The notes under the pieces are model-generated. The model ran no database searches. It was not told where the DNA came from and saw only the letters and a program-made list of their open reading frames with translations. A stretch of DNA of 64,000 bases. Source: Paenibacillus xylanexedens. GTDB lineage: Bacteria > Bacillota > Bacilli > Paenibacillales > Paenibacillaceae. The DNA lies in NCBI RefSeq assembly GCF_001908275.1, contig NZ_CP018620.1, positions 3,348,001 to 3,412,000 of the forward strand, given 5' to 3'. Both the position numbers and the translations under genes were made by a program. Of this stretch, positions 43,539-53,084 are shown one piece after another. Positions within the stretch are counted from its first letter, which is position 1. Every line of letters starts with the position of its first letter.

Positions 43539-44678
43539 ATGAAAAAAATTGCGATTCTCGGGTCAACCGGTTCCATTGGAACCCAGACACTGGATGTAGT
43601 TGACATGCATCCAGAACTCTTTCAAGTGGAGGGACTGGCTGCCGGAGGCAATACAGACCTGCTGATTGAACAAACCAAACGTTACCGGCCGAAGAAAGTA
43701 TCAGTGGGGTCCAACGAACTGGCGGAGAAGATAGCTCCACATTTGCCAGCAGGAACGCAACTATTTTATGGCAACGAAGGACTCGTAGAAGTTGCGGCAG
43801 GAACCGATGCGCATACGGTTGTTACAGCGGTGGTGGGCAGTGTTGGATTGGAGTCAACGCTTGCTGCCATAGACGCAGGCAAACAGATCGGACTGGCCAA
43901 CAAGGAGACATTGGTTACAGCGGGGCATATCGTTACGACAAGAGCGGCTGCCAAAGGAGTCTCTTTACTGCCCGTTGATAGTGAGCACTCTGCGATATTC
44001 CAATGCTTAAATGGTGAAAACAGAGAACGCCTGACAGGCATCACGCTCACCGCTTCAGGCGGATCATTCCGTGATCTTACCCGTGAACAGTTGAAGAACG
44101 TGACTATAGAGGATGCACTTAAACATCCAAATTGGTCAATGGGCTCCAAAATCACGATAGACTCGGCAACGATGGTTAACAAGGGTCTCGAGGTCATTGA
44201 AGCACATTGGTTATTTGGTCTTCGATATGATCAGATTAATGTATTGCTTCACCCAGAGAGTGTTATTCATTCCTATGTGGAATTTGATGACACAAGCATC
44301 ATCGCACAACTGGGGAATCCGGATATGCGAGTTCCCATTCAATATGCACTGACTTACCCTGACCGCTTGCCATCACCGGCACAGCGTCTGTCTCTTGCTC
44401 AAGCTGGGAAATTACATTTCCGTGAGATGGATATGGAACGGTTCCCGTGTTTAAGAATGGCGTATGAGTGTGGTAAAATGGGAGGAACCGCAACAACGGC
44501 GTTTAATGCAGCCAACGAGGTTGCTGTAGCCCGTTTCTTGCGTAAAGAGATTTCATTCCTTAAAATAGAAGATATTATTGCTTCTGTGCTGGAAGCACAC
44601 CACAATGTGGACGAGCCTGATCTGCAGGAGATCGCACGTTGTGATCAGGAGAGCCGTAAGCTTGCGGCCAGTCTGTAA
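43539..44678 (+). CDS. dxr: 1-deoxy-D-xylulose 5-phosphate reductoisomerase
   Basis: Dxr (IspC) converts DXP to MEP with NADPH, the committed step of the MEP isoprenoid pathway that feeds UppS. The N-terminal MKKIAILGSTGSIGTQTLDVV is the NADPH fold; GLANKETLVTAG, LLPVDSEHSAIFQCLNGE and ITLTASGGSFRD carry metal and substrate contacts. ATG 43539 with GAGGTG upstream is preferred over the in-frame ATG at 43527. 379 residues. Confidence 0.96.
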   Translation: MKKIAILGSTGSIGTQTLDVVDMHPELFQVEGLAAGGNTDLLIEQTKRYRPKKVSVGSNELAEKIAPHLPAGTQLFYGNEGLVEVAAGTDAHTVVTAVVGSVGLESTLAAIDAGKQIGLANKETLVTAGHIVTTRAAAKGVSLLPVDSEHSAIFQCLNGENRERLTGITLTASGGSFRDLTREQLKNVTIEDALKHPNWSMGSKITIDSATMVNKGLEVIEAHWLFGLRYDQINVLLHPESVIHSYVEFDDTSIIAQLGNPDMRVPIQYALTYPDRLPSPAQRLSLAQAGKLHFREMDMERFPCLRMAYECGKMGGTATTAFNAANEVAVARFLRKEISFLKIEDIIASVLEAHHNVDEPDLQEIARCDQESRKLAASL

Positions 44679-44709
44679 TCTCTTTTTTCATAACAAATTG
44701 GAAGAAGTG

Positions 44710-44734
44710 ATTCTCTTGTGCGGCATCAGAGAAT
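44710..44734 (+). other. Inverted repeat in the dxr-rseP spacer
   Basis: ATTCTCT (44710-44716) and AGAGAAT (44728-44734) are a perfect 7-bp inverted repeat spaced by 11 bases, without a T tract. It could be an operator or mRNA hairpin ahead of rseP. Confidence 0.35.
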
Positions 44735-44791
44735 AATGATAATCTAGAGGGACAGACTGCGGTATGTGCCGTGAAGGAGGATGGATAGGGA

Positions 44792-46063
44792 TTGGAAACC
44801 ATACAAGTGGTATTTCTAACGGTGCTCATGTTCTTTGTCATCGTGACGGTTCATGAATGGGGGCATTATTATTTTGCCAAACGCGCCGGTATTCTTGTAC
44901 GGGAGTTTGCGATCGGTTTTGGTCCCAAATTGTTCTCATATAAAAGAAACGAGACCCAGTTTACATTGCGTTTGTTGCCTTTTGGTGGATATGCACGAAT
45001 GGCAGGGGAAGATCCGGAACTGGTAGAGATCCAGGAAGGACAGACCATCGCGGTAAGATCAGCGGATGACCAGGTGAAGATGATCTATCTTGACCAGCTG
45101 GATAACCGTAAAAATGTAATACGTGGTGAAGTCATCTTCATTGATATGGAGAGAGCGCTGAAGCTTCAACTCGATGTAGATGGAGAGATTCAGGAGTATC
45201 GTATTCATCCTCAAGCAATGTTGGTAAGTCGTGGTAAACAAACGCAGATTGCACCGAAAGATCGTCAATTCGGCAGCAAAACTGTTGGACAGCGTGCATT
45301 GGCTATTTTTGCGGGCCCACTCATGAACTTTATCTTGGCCTTTGTGCTGTTTGCTGTATATGCGCAGATGGCAGGAGTTCCAGTGGAAAATCCAAAAAAT
45401 CTTCAAATTGGTGAAGTGCTTGAAGGTGGGGCAGCCGATCAGGCGAACCTGCAAAAGGGCGATATTATCGAAACCATCAATGGTACTGCTATTGGTACCG
45501 ATTCACAAAAAATGGTGTCGATGATTGCCGATTCCAAAGATAAGCCGATGGAATGGACGCTGCGCCGGGGTTCGGATACGTTTAATATAACGATTACTCC
45601 ACGTGCTGTAGAAGGACAAGAGGGCGGTAAAGTGGGAATCGTACCTACGTTACCAACCCGATCTGTTGGATTTGCAGAGACATTTAAAGTCTCAGGTGTG
45701 GCCATGGTTGATACAACCAAAATAATATTTGAAGGTTTTAAACATCTGATCAATCAATTCAACATGGATGATATTGGTGGTCCAGTTCGTACATTTGAAG
45801 TGACAGGGCAAATTGCTAAACAAGGGATTGAGCAGTTAACGAGATGGGCAGCGATTTTGAGTCTATACCTTGGAATTTTCAACCTGCTACCAATACCTGC
45901 ACTGGACGGCAGTCGTCTGGTATTTTTGGGAATTGAAGCGCTGCGCGGCAGACCTGTTGATCCCAATCGCGAAGGCATGGTGCATTTCATCGGATTTGCG
46001 ATGTTGTTTGTGTTGATGCTGGCAGTAACTTACAATGATATATTACGTTTAATTAACGGATAA
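44792..46063 (+). CDS. rseP: Site-2 protease RseP/RasP
   Basis: This is a membrane zinc metalloprotease that cleaves anti-sigma factors (RsiW in B. subtilis), FtsL and signal peptide remnants. The zinc motif is H21-E22-W-G-H25 in the first membrane helix. A PDZ domain lies in the middle (LEGGAADQANLQKGDIIETINGTAIG). The C-terminal membrane region carries NLLPIPALDGSRLVF with the third zinc ligand. 423 residues. Start is TTG at 44792 with AAGGAGG about 11 bases before. Confidence 0.95.
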   Translation: METIQVVFLTVLMFFVIVTVHEWGHYYFAKRAGILVREFAIGFGPKLFSYKRNETQFTLRLLPFGGYARMAGEDPELVEIQEGQTIAVRSADDQVKMIYLDQLDNRKNVIRGEVIFIDMERALKLQLDVDGEIQEYRIHPQAMLVSRGKQTQIAPKDRQFGSKTVGQRALAIFAGPLMNFILAFVLFAVYAQMAGVPVENPKNLQIGEVLEGGAADQANLQKGDIIETINGTAIGTDSQKMVSMIADSKDKPMEWTLRRGSDTFNITITPRAVEGQEGGKVGIVPTLPTRSVGFAETFKVSGVAMVDTTKIIFEGFKHLINQFNMDDIGGPVRTFEVTGQIAKQGIEQLTRWAAILSLYLGIFNLLPIPALDGSRLVFLGIEALRGRPVDPNREGMVHFIGFAMLFVLMLAVTYNDILRLING

Positions 46064-46125
46064 TTACGGTTGGACTACGCTCTGTACATTCAGAGATAGT
46101 CGTTATGGGAGGACGCTGGAGTCTT

Positions 46126-47580
46126 ATGTCAAAGGAAAATGATAAACAGTTCGTGACTGAAATCACACCACAGGGTGAGGATTTCTCGCGCTGGTACATT
46201 GATGTTATCAAAAAAGCTGATCTCATGGACTATGCACCTGTACGCGGTTGTATTGTGTTCAAACCAGACGGCTTTGAAATCTGGGAACATATTAAGGATG
46301 AGTTGGATCGTCGTTTCCGGGAAACGGGTCATCGCAACGCATACTTCCCGATGTTCATTCCTGAGAGCTTCTTTCAAAAGGAAAAAGAGCACGTGGAAGG
46401 TTTTAACCCTGAATTACCATGGGTAACGGAAGCTGGCGGAGAGAAGCTTGAAGAACGTCTGGCCATCCGTCCTACATCCGAAACGATTATTGGTCACATG
46501 TATTCCAAGTGGATTCAGTCTTATCGTGATCTTCCGGTACTGATCAACCAGTGGGCCAACGTAGTTCGTTGGGAAAAAAGAACGTTGCCTTTCCTTCGTA
46601 CAAGTGAGTTCCTGTGGCAGGAAGGTCATACAGCGCATGAGACGGAAGAAGAAGCACGTGAAGAAACGATGAAAATGCTTGAGATCTATCGTGAAGTGGT
46701 TGAGGAATACTTGGCTATTCCTGTAATTGTGGGTCAGAAAACCAAATCCGAGAAGTTTGCGGGTGCGGTGGATACGTACTCGATTGAAGCCATGATGAAG
46801 GATGGACGTGCTGTACAAGCAGGTACATCTCACTATATGGGGACGAACTTTGCAAAAGCATTTGAAATCCAGTATCTTAGCCGGAATAATGTGCTCGAGC
46901 TGGCTTACACTACTTCATGGGGAGTAAGTACACGTTTGATCGGTGCATTAATTATGGTTCACGGAGATGACCGTGGTCTCGTACTTCCTCCTAAAGTCGC
47001 ACCAACACAAGTAGTCATGATTCCAATTGGACCTCCGAAAACGCGTGATGCTGTTGTTGGGCGTGCAGATGAGTTGTTCACTGAGTTGAAAAAAGCTGGA
47101 GTCCGTGTGAAAATGGATGATCGCAGTGATGTTCGCCCAGGTTGGAAATTCAATGAATACGAGATGCGCGGTGTTCCGATTCGTCTGGAGATTGGTCCAC
47201 GTGATATGGAAAATGGCGTTTGTGTGCTCGTATCACGGATCACAGGTGAGAAGAAAGTGGTAGAACAAGCAAACCTGGTAGAAGAGATCCAGGCTATGCT
47301 GACACAGATCCAGGTAGATATGTTAGAGCGTGCTCGCACATTTATGTCGGATAACTTCTATTCCGTGGATACACTCGATGAGATGAAAGAACTGATGGAA
47401 AATAAACGCGGGTTTACACTGGCCGGATGGTGCGGTTCAGAAACTTGCGAAGATAAAGTAAGAGAAGTTACAGGTGCAACAAGCCGGAACATTCCGTTCC
47501 AGCCTGCTGAAGAAAAGCATACGTGCCTGGCATGTGGTGAACAGGCAGAACACACGGTTGTGTTTGCAAGAGCATACTAA
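46126..47580 (+). CDS. proS: Prolyl-tRNA synthetase, short (archaeal/eukaryote-like) class
   Basis: ProS charges tRNA-Pro. At about 484 residues it lacks the INS editing domain of the usual roughly 565-residue bacterial enzyme. Class II motifs are visible: FPMFIPESFF, RPTSETIIGHMYSKWI, RWEKRTLPFLRTSEFLWQEGHTAH and HGDDRGLVLPP. The C-terminal zinc-like domain (CGSETCEDKV...CLACGEQAEH) ends in RAY, typical of the eukaryote-like class. ATG 46126 gives MSKENDKQF. The cluster position matches B. subtilis proS. Confidence 0.95.
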   Translation: MSKENDKQFVTEITPQGEDFSRWYIDVIKKADLMDYAPVRGCIVFKPDGFEIWEHIKDELDRRFRETGHRNAYFPMFIPESFFQKEKEHVEGFNPELPWVTEAGGEKLEERLAIRPTSETIIGHMYSKWIQSYRDLPVLINQWANVVRWEKRTLPFLRTSEFLWQEGHTAHETEEEAREETMKMLEIYREVVEEYLAIPVIVGQKTKSEKFAGAVDTYSIEAMMKDGRAVQAGTSHYMGTNFAKAFEIQYLSRNNVLELAYTTSWGVSTRLIGALIMVHGDDRGLVLPPKVAPTQVVMIPIGPPKTRDAVVGRADELFTELKKAGVRVKMDDRSDVRPGWKFNEYEMRGVPIRLEIGPRDMENGVCVLVSRITGEKKVVEQANLVEEIQAMLTQIQVDMLERARTFMSDNFYSVDTLDEMKELMENKRGFTLAGWCGSETCEDKVREVTGATSRNIPFQPAEEKHTCLACGEQAEHTVVFARAY

Positions 47581-47596
47581 GTCAGGATCACTTGAC

Positions 47597-47789
47597 TATA
47601 TACATTGAACTAAACATTTACATGAGAACGTAGAGAACAGAAATAACCTGAAGAAGCGGAGCGTTCGCCTTTATCCCCGGATTTTCCCCTTTCTAAAAGG
47701 GAATCAAAAAATCTGGGGATAACAGTGATCGGAAGGTTGTTCTGTTATCGGAGTGGTAAGTGTAAATATCTTTTTGTTCAATGTATATA
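47597..47789. repeat. Palindromic, MITE-like element upstream of polC
   Basis: A perfect 14-bp terminal inverted repeat, TATATACATTGAAC (47597-47610) and GTTCAATGTATATA (47776-47789), bounds the element. A second pair, ATTTACA (47616-47622) and TGTAAAT (47761-47767), lies just inside. The centre folds again: TTATCCCC (47671-47678) with GGGGATAA (47715-47722), and CCCTTT (47687-47692) with AAAGGG (47696-47701). The whole is about 193 bp with no coding capacity. The centre resembles an intergenic repeat I remember from many Paenibacillus genomes, unverified here. Confidence 0.7.
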
Positions 47790-47923
47790 ACGGCACGTAC
47801 GGACTGTAAGAGTAATGAATGGAGAGCTTCTGTCGGATAAAATGAGTCGGTGCGAGTTCGGATCGGTGACATTTTTGAATGCAGGGGCTTTTCATGCTTT
47901 AAGGGGGTACAAGGAGGAACACG

Positions 47924-50900
47924 ATGAGCGGATTCGAGGAGAAAAGAAAACGGTTTGAGTTGTTGATGAAACAGGCAGAGCTTCCGGCTGGTCTGTTAGA
48001 GCCCTATTTTTTGGATGGATGGATTGAACAAGTAGAGACCAATCGAAGTAATCGGGATTGGAATATTCTGATTGCAAAGGATACGTTGGTACCCGCTCCA
48101 ATCTATCGCACATTTTGCCTGCATATTCAAGAGAAAATGAATCATATCGCCAAAATTTCATTTGGCTTCAAATACACGGATCAAGTACAAAATGGTGATA
48201 TCGTTAGTGAATATTGGAATCTGTTTCTGGAGTGGGTTACCCGTGAGATTCCATCTGTAAATGGTTGGATGAACCGAACAACCTTTGAATGTGAAGAGGA
48301 TCTTCTACAACTGACAATGAGTGATGCAACGTCGATGGAATTGGCTCGTAAGAAACAGATTGATCAAGCTATTACAAAATTCTATGAAAAATACTTTCAT
48401 CTATCTCTTCGCATCAAGATGCAAGTGGGTGAAGTGGGAAGTAATAAAGAGGCCATGGAACAGTTCCAGGCCCAAAAACGTGTAGAAGAACTTGAGGTCA
48501 TCGAGAAGATGATGAGTGAAGTGGACACAGAAATCCCGGTGGATGAGGAGCAGGGTGATCTGCGTTTGCAAATGGGTTATGACATCAAGGAGCCGGCAGT
48601 ACCCATGCAGGAAATCCAGGATGAAGAGAAAAAGGTCACGCTTCAAGGTTCGGTGTTTGGTCTGGATCGTAAAGAACTGCGAAACGGAAATACACTGTTT
48701 ACATTCTATCTGACCGACTTCACCGACTCCATGCAAATGAAGATGTTTGCCAAAACAAAAGAAGATGTTAAAATTCTCAGTTTGTTGGCTAACGGTAAAT
48801 GGGTAAAAGTGCGTGGTCGTGTAGAATATGACCGGTTTATGCAAATTCCTGAACTGGCTATGATTCCATCGGACCTGATTGAAGTTAAAGCACCGCCGTC
48901 TCGCAAAGATAATGCACCAGAGAAACGGGTGGAGTTCCATTTGCACTCTACGATGAGTACGATGGATGCTGTAACTTCAATCGACAAATACGTGAAAATG
49001 GCAGCAGAGTGGGGACATAAGGCGATTGCTGTCAGTGATCATGGTGGTGTACAGGTATATCCCGAGGCTTCCAAGGCTGCTAAGAAAAACGGGATTAAAA
49101 TGATCTACGGCCTTGAGGCCAATGTAGTGAATGACTCTGTTGCGGTCGTAATGGCTCCACAGCCGTTGGATCTCCAAACAGCGACATACATTGTATTTGA
49201 TATCGAGACCACGGGTCTGTCGGTAACACAGAACAAAATCATTGAAATTGCAGCCGTGAAGATGCAAGATGGTAAAGAAATCGACCGGTTTGCAACGTTT
49301 GTGAATCCGCATGAACGCATTCCCTACAACATTCAGCAGTTGACCAATATTAATGATGACATGGTAAAAGACGCACCTGAGCTAGAGCCTGTTATCCGTG
49401 ATTTTGTGCAGTTTGCTGGTGATGGTGTGCTTGTTGCGCATAATGCACGTTTTGACATGGGCTTTATCCAGGCTTCCCTGAAGCAAATTGGATTGCCAGA
49501 ACTTCCTAATCCGGTCCTTGACACATTGGAACTGGCGAGATTGTTATTTCCAAAAAATAAGAACCACCGTCTGAATACGATGGCGGATAAATATAAGGTT
49601 GGACTCGAAAGTCATCACCGTGCCATTGATGATACGATTGCACTCGCGGGTATACTGATCGGATTATTAAATGATGCTGCTCAGATGAAAGGGTTAACGA
49701 GGCTTGATCGCTTGAACGATTATGTAGGTGTCGACTTGTCGAATACAAGACCTTTCCATTGTGGAATCTATGCATTGAATGATGTCGGTAAGAAAAATTT
49801 ATACAAGCTGGTATCTCTCTCTCATACGGAACATTTCAAGCGGGTACCGTGCATTCCCAAATCAAAACTGATTAATTTGCGTGAAGGCCTTGTTATTATA
49901 TCGGGCTGTGAAAAAGGGGAGTTTTTCGAAGCGGTGCTTAACAAATCGCTCGAAGAAGCGGAAGAGATCGCTGAGTTCTATGACATACTGGAGATTCAAC
50001 CACTTACCATGTATATGCATTTGGTGGATAAAGGGTTGGTGGCTACACCCGAAGAAATCAAAACAGCGATCCGTAAAGTCATTAATATTGGCGCAAAATT
50101 TAATAAACCAGTCATAGCCACAGGTAACGTGCACTATTTGGAACCGCGTGACAAGTTATATCGGGATATCACCATTCACGGAATTACAGGTTTTAGTCCA
50201 CTGAAAGATCAACGTAAACCGGATGCACATTTTAGAACGACAGAGGAAATGCTGGAAGAGTTCCAGTTCCTGGGCCAAGATAAAGCTTACGAAGTCGTTG
50301 TCACAAATACGGTGGAGTTGTCTGATCGATTTGAGGAAATTAAGTTATTTCCGGACAAACTGTTTACTCCAATTCTGGAAGGTGCGGACGAAGAAATCCG
50401 TAATACCTGCTATGACACTGCCAAGTCTATCTATGGCGAGGAATTACCAGAAGTAATCGTTGCACGACTAGAGAAAGAGCTCATTCCAATTATTAAATAC
50501 GGTTTTTCTGCCAACTATCTGATCTCGGAACGCTTGGTTAAAAAATCGAATCAGGATGGTTATCTGGTAGGTTCGCGGGGATCGGTAGGCTCGTCTGTTG
50601 TTGCTACATTCCTGGGTATATCCGAGGTTAATCCACTACCAGCTCATTATATTTGTGTGAATTCAGAATGCAAACACAGCGAGTGGTTCCTGGACGGCAG
50701 TGTTCGGAGTGGATTTGACCTTCCAGAGAAAGAGTGTCCGGATTGTGGTGGCATACTTAAAGGAGAAGGCCAGGATATTCCGTTTGAGACCTTCCTTGGG
50801 TTTAAAGGAGATAAAGTTCCCGATATTGACTTGAACTTCTCTGGTGATTATCAGCCTCACGCACATAACTACACGAAAGTGTTATTTAGTGAGAAAAGTG

Positions 50901-52243
50901 TTTTCCGTGCAGGGACCATTGGTACGGTGGCTGAGAAAACAGCATTTGGTTTTGCCAAGAAGTATGAGGAACAGCATCAGAAGAAATGGCGTGGAGCTGA
51001 ATTGAATCGTTTGGCCTCTGGCTGTACTGGGGTGAAACGGAGTACTGGACAGCATCCCGGCGGTATTGTCGTAGTACCTGATTATATCGAGGTCGAAGAC
51101 GTTACACCTGTTCAGTTTCCGGCTGACGACGTTAATGCGGAGTGGAAAACGACACACTTTGATTATCATGCTTTTGAAGAGAACTTGCTGAAACTTGATA
51201 TTCTGGGGCACGATGACCCAACTATGATGCGGATGTTGCAGGATTTGACAGGGGTCGATCCAACGACCATTCCGATGAATGATCCGAAAGTCATGAGCAT
51301 GTTTAACTCAACCGAAGCTCTGGGTGTTACACCGGAACAGATTAGGTCGCCAGTCGCAACGTTTGGCGTGCCGGAGATGGGAACGAAGTTTGTACGTCAG
51401 ATGCTTGTCGAATCCCAGCCGACGTCTTTTGCCGATTTATTGCAAATTTCCGGTTTATCCCATGGTACAGGGGTATGGCTTGGAAACGCTCAGGATCTGA
51501 TTAAGAACGGAACGTGCAACATTAAGACGGTAATCGGTTGTCGGGATGACATCATGTTGTTCCTGATTTATAAAACGGGAATGGACGCAAGTCTGGCATT
51601 TAAGATTACCGAGAGTGTTCGTAAGGGACGGGGTCTGCCACAGGAATGGATTGACGAGATGAAGAATTGCAAAGTACCTCAATGGTACATTGATTCTTGT
51701 CTCAAAATCCAGTACATGTTCCCGAAGGCTCACGCGGCCGCTTATGTTATTTCCGCAGTACGTACGGCATTCTTCAAGCTATATCATCCGATTGAATATT
51801 ACGCAACCTACTTTACGGTACGGGCGGATGAGATCGATATCGAACTGATGTGTCAGGGATATGACGCAATCTACCGGAAAATTACGGAGATCGAGCAATT
51901 AGGTTTCCAGGCACCGCCAAAAGAGAAAAACATGCTCCCTGTCCTTGAAATGGGTCTGGAAATGGCAGCTCGCGGATTCTCGCTGAAACCTATTGACTTA
52001 TATCGTTCGGAAGCGACGAAGTTCATTGTTGACGGAAAAACACTAATCCCTCCATTTTCAGCTTTGGCAGGAATCGGGGATAATGCAGCTCGAAATATCG
52101 CTGCGGCAAGAGATCATGGTGAATTCCTGTCGGTGGAAGATTTCCAGCAGAAGTCGAAAGCAAGTAAGACCATTGTTGAACTTCTGTCGAATATGGGATG
52201 TTTCCGTGGCTTGCCAGAGAGCAATCAGCTATCCCTTTTCTAG
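47924..52243 (+). CDS. polC: DNA polymerase III alpha subunit, Gram-positive PolC
   Basis: PolC is the replicative polymerase with built-in proofreading. The 1439 residues show an N-terminal domain, an OB fold (about 235-325, VTLQGSVFGLDRKELRNGNTLFTFYLTD), a PHP domain from EFHLHSTMSTMDAV, and an inserted DEDD exonuclease with D426/E428 in VFDIETTGLS. The second part of PHP, a zinc-binding CVNSECKH...CPDCGG region, and the palm with PDIDLNFSGDYQPHAHNY (D967, D969) follow. Size and order match B. subtilis PolC. RBS is ACAAGGAGGAACACG. Confidence 0.98.
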   Translation: MSGFEEKRKRFELLMKQAELPAGLLEPYFLDGWIEQVETNRSNRDWNILIAKDTLVPAPIYRTFCLHIQEKMNHIAKISFGFKYTDQVQNGDIVSEYWNLFLEWVTREIPSVNGWMNRTTFECEEDLLQLTMSDATSMELARKKQIDQAITKFYEKYFHLSLRIKMQVGEVGSNKEAMEQFQAQKRVEELEVIEKMMSEVDTEIPVDEEQGDLRLQMGYDIKEPAVPMQEIQDEEKKVTLQGSVFGLDRKELRNGNTLFTFYLTDFTDSMQMKMFAKTKEDVKILSLLANGKWVKVRGRVEYDRFMQIPELAMIPSDLIEVKAPPSRKDNAPEKRVEFHLHSTMSTMDAVTSIDKYVKMAAEWGHKAIAVSDHGGVQVYPEASKAAKKNGIKMIYGLEANVVNDSVAVVMAPQPLDLQTATYIVFDIETTGLSVTQNKIIEIAAVKMQDGKEIDRFATFVNPHERIPYNIQQLTNINDDMVKDAPELEPVIRDFVQFAGDGVLVAHNARFDMGFIQASLKQIGLPELPNPVLDTLELARLLFPKNKNHRLNTMADKYKVGLESHHRAIDDTIALAGILIGLLNDAAQMKGLTRLDRLNDYVGVDLSNTRPFHCGIYALNDVGKKNLYKLVSLSHTEHFKRVPCIPKSKLINLREGLVIISGCEKGEFFEAVLNKSLEEAEEIAEFYDILEIQPLTMYMHLVDKGLVATPEEIKTAIRKVINIGAKFNKPVIATGNVHYLEPRDKLYRDITIHGITGFSPLKDQRKPDAHFRTTEEMLEEFQFLGQDKAYEVVVTNTVELSDRFEEIKLFPDKLFTPILEGADEEIRNTCYDTAKSIYGEELPEVIVARLEKELIPIIKYGFSANYLISERLVKKSNQDGYLVGSRGSVGSSVVATFLGISEVNPLPAHYICVNSECKHSEWFLDGSVRSGFDLPEKECPDCGGILKGEGQDIPFETFLGFKGDKVPDIDLNFSGDYQPHAHNYTKVLFSEKSVFRAGTIGTVAEKTAFGFAKKYEEQHQKKWRGAELNRLASGCTGVKRSTGQHPGGIVVVPDYIEVEDVTPVQFPADDVNAEWKTTHFDYHAFEENLLKLDILGHDDPTMMRMLQDLTGVDPTTIPMNDPKVMSMFNSTEALGVTPEQIRSPVATFGVPEMGTKFVRQMLVESQPTSFADLLQISGLSHGTGVWLGNAQDLIKNGTCNIKTVIGCRDDIMLFLIYKTGMDASLAFKITESVRKGRGLPQEWIDEMKNCKVPQWYIDSCLKIQYMFPKAHAAAYVISAVRTAFFKLYHPIEYYATYFTVRADEIDIELMCQGYDAIYRKITEIEQLGFQAPPKEKNMLPVLEMGLEMAARGFSLKPIDLYRSEATKFIVDGKTLIPPFSALAGIGDNAARNIAAARDHGEFLSVEDFQQKSKASKTIVELLSNMGCFRGLPESNQLSLF

Positions 52244-52330
52244 GATTGAATTTGGATCTAACCATAGCGATTGTTGGGGGAACGTAATTTTTCCTTCATT
52301 AGTAAGTAAACTGCCTGAAGCATCGCTTAC

Positions 52331-52359
52331 TTGTCACTATTACCAGACTATGTTATAAT
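52331..52359 (+). promoter_or_regulatory. Sigma-A promoter of the rimP-nusA-infB operon
   Basis: TTGTCA (52331-52336), 17-base spacer, perfect TATAAT (52354-52359) with a TG one base upstream. It is the best promoter match in the window. It lies 141 bases before rimP. Confidence 0.85.
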
Positions 52360-52388
52360 TTTTGAAGTGAACGAGATAGTACGAATTT

Positions 52389-52416
52389 CTAAAGAGTGGG
52401 GAAACCCACTCTTTAG
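52389..52416 (+). promoter_or_regulatory. Perfect leader hairpin with GAAA tetraloop
   Basis: CTAAAGAGTGGG (52389-52400) and CCCACTCTTTAG (52405-52416) form an uninterrupted 12-bp stem capped by a GAAA (GNRA) tetraloop, about 25 bases after the predicted transcription start. The sequence after it, TCTTTGG, is a weak T tract. In B. subtilis, NusA is reported to control its own operon by attenuation in this leader, so this stem is the likely attenuator. Confidence 0.75.
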
Positions 52417-52499
52417 TCTTTGGTATACAAGAATCTTGGGTATTGAATAATCTGCCAGTGCTTTTTTGCTGGTGTAACCTAAGTTGGAGGTTATTGGTT

Positions 52500-52961
52500 T
52501 TGAGCACAACGAACATTAAATCTACCGTGGAAGAAATGATCCAACCCTACCTGAACGAACAAGGCTTCGAGCTGGTTGACATCGAATACGTCAAAGAAGG
52601 CAGCAACTGGTTTTTACGGGTGTATGTCGACAAAGAGGGTGGCATCGACATCGACGATTGTGTCTTGATCAGCGAAAAGCTGAGCGCCAAGCTGGATGAG
52701 AACGATCCGATTCCAACCATCTATTTCCTTGAAGTGTCTTCTCCCGGTGCGGAGCGTCCACTGAAAAAACCTGAGGACGTTACCAAAGCTGTAGGCAAAA
52801 ATGTTTTTGTTACAACCTACGAGCCGGTGAACGGATTGAAGGAATTTGAAGGCAAGCTGCTTTCCTTTGATGACGAGGAACTCGTGATCGAAGCAGGCAA
52901 AAAACAGCATGCCATTTCTTATGATAAGGTTGCCAGTGCGCGCCTAGCTATTTTGTTTTAA
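52500..52961 (+). CDS. rimP: Ribosome maturation factor RimP
   Basis: RimP (YlxS) helps mature the 30S subunit. [59 protein letters not shown] and [16 protein letters not shown] are the family signatures. TTG 52500 (MSTTNIKST) has GGAGG 9 bases upstream; upstream in-frame starts yield no conserved sequence. About 153 residues. It is first in the nusA/infB operon. Confidence 0.94.
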   Translation: MSTTNIKSTVEEMIQPYLNEQGFELVDIEYVKEGSNWFLRVYVDKEGGIDIDDCVLISEKLSAKLDENDPIPTIYFLEVSSPGAERPLKKPEDVTKAVGKNVFVTTYEPVNGLKEFEGKLLSFDDEELVIEAGKKQHAISYDKVASARLAILF

Positions 52962-52993
52962 GTGCCTTGTTCACTTTATTAATGAAAAAGACA

Positions 52994-53057
52994 CATCTCA
53001 CGATAACGGCAAGGTGCTCATGAGTTCAGAGCCTTTCGCCGTTTTACGTATGAGATG
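52994..53057 (+). promoter_or_regulatory. Long interrupted hairpin between rimP and nusA
   Basis: CATCTCA (52994-53000) pairs with TGAGATG (53051-53057), ACGGC (53006-53010) with GCCGT (53038-53042), and AAGG (53011-53014) with CCTT (53032-53035). The stem ends only about 9 bases before the nusA ribosome binding site. There is no T tract. A role in nusA translation or mRNA processing is inferred. Confidence 0.55.
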
Positions 53058-53084
53058 CCATGTTTGAAAGGGGGATCAACATTC

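Noticed and set aside
47581..47923. Possible T-box or tRNA-like leader before polC
   Set aside because: No specifier-loop or T-box AGGGUGGNACCGCG-like sequence is present; the structure is fully explained by the palindromic element.
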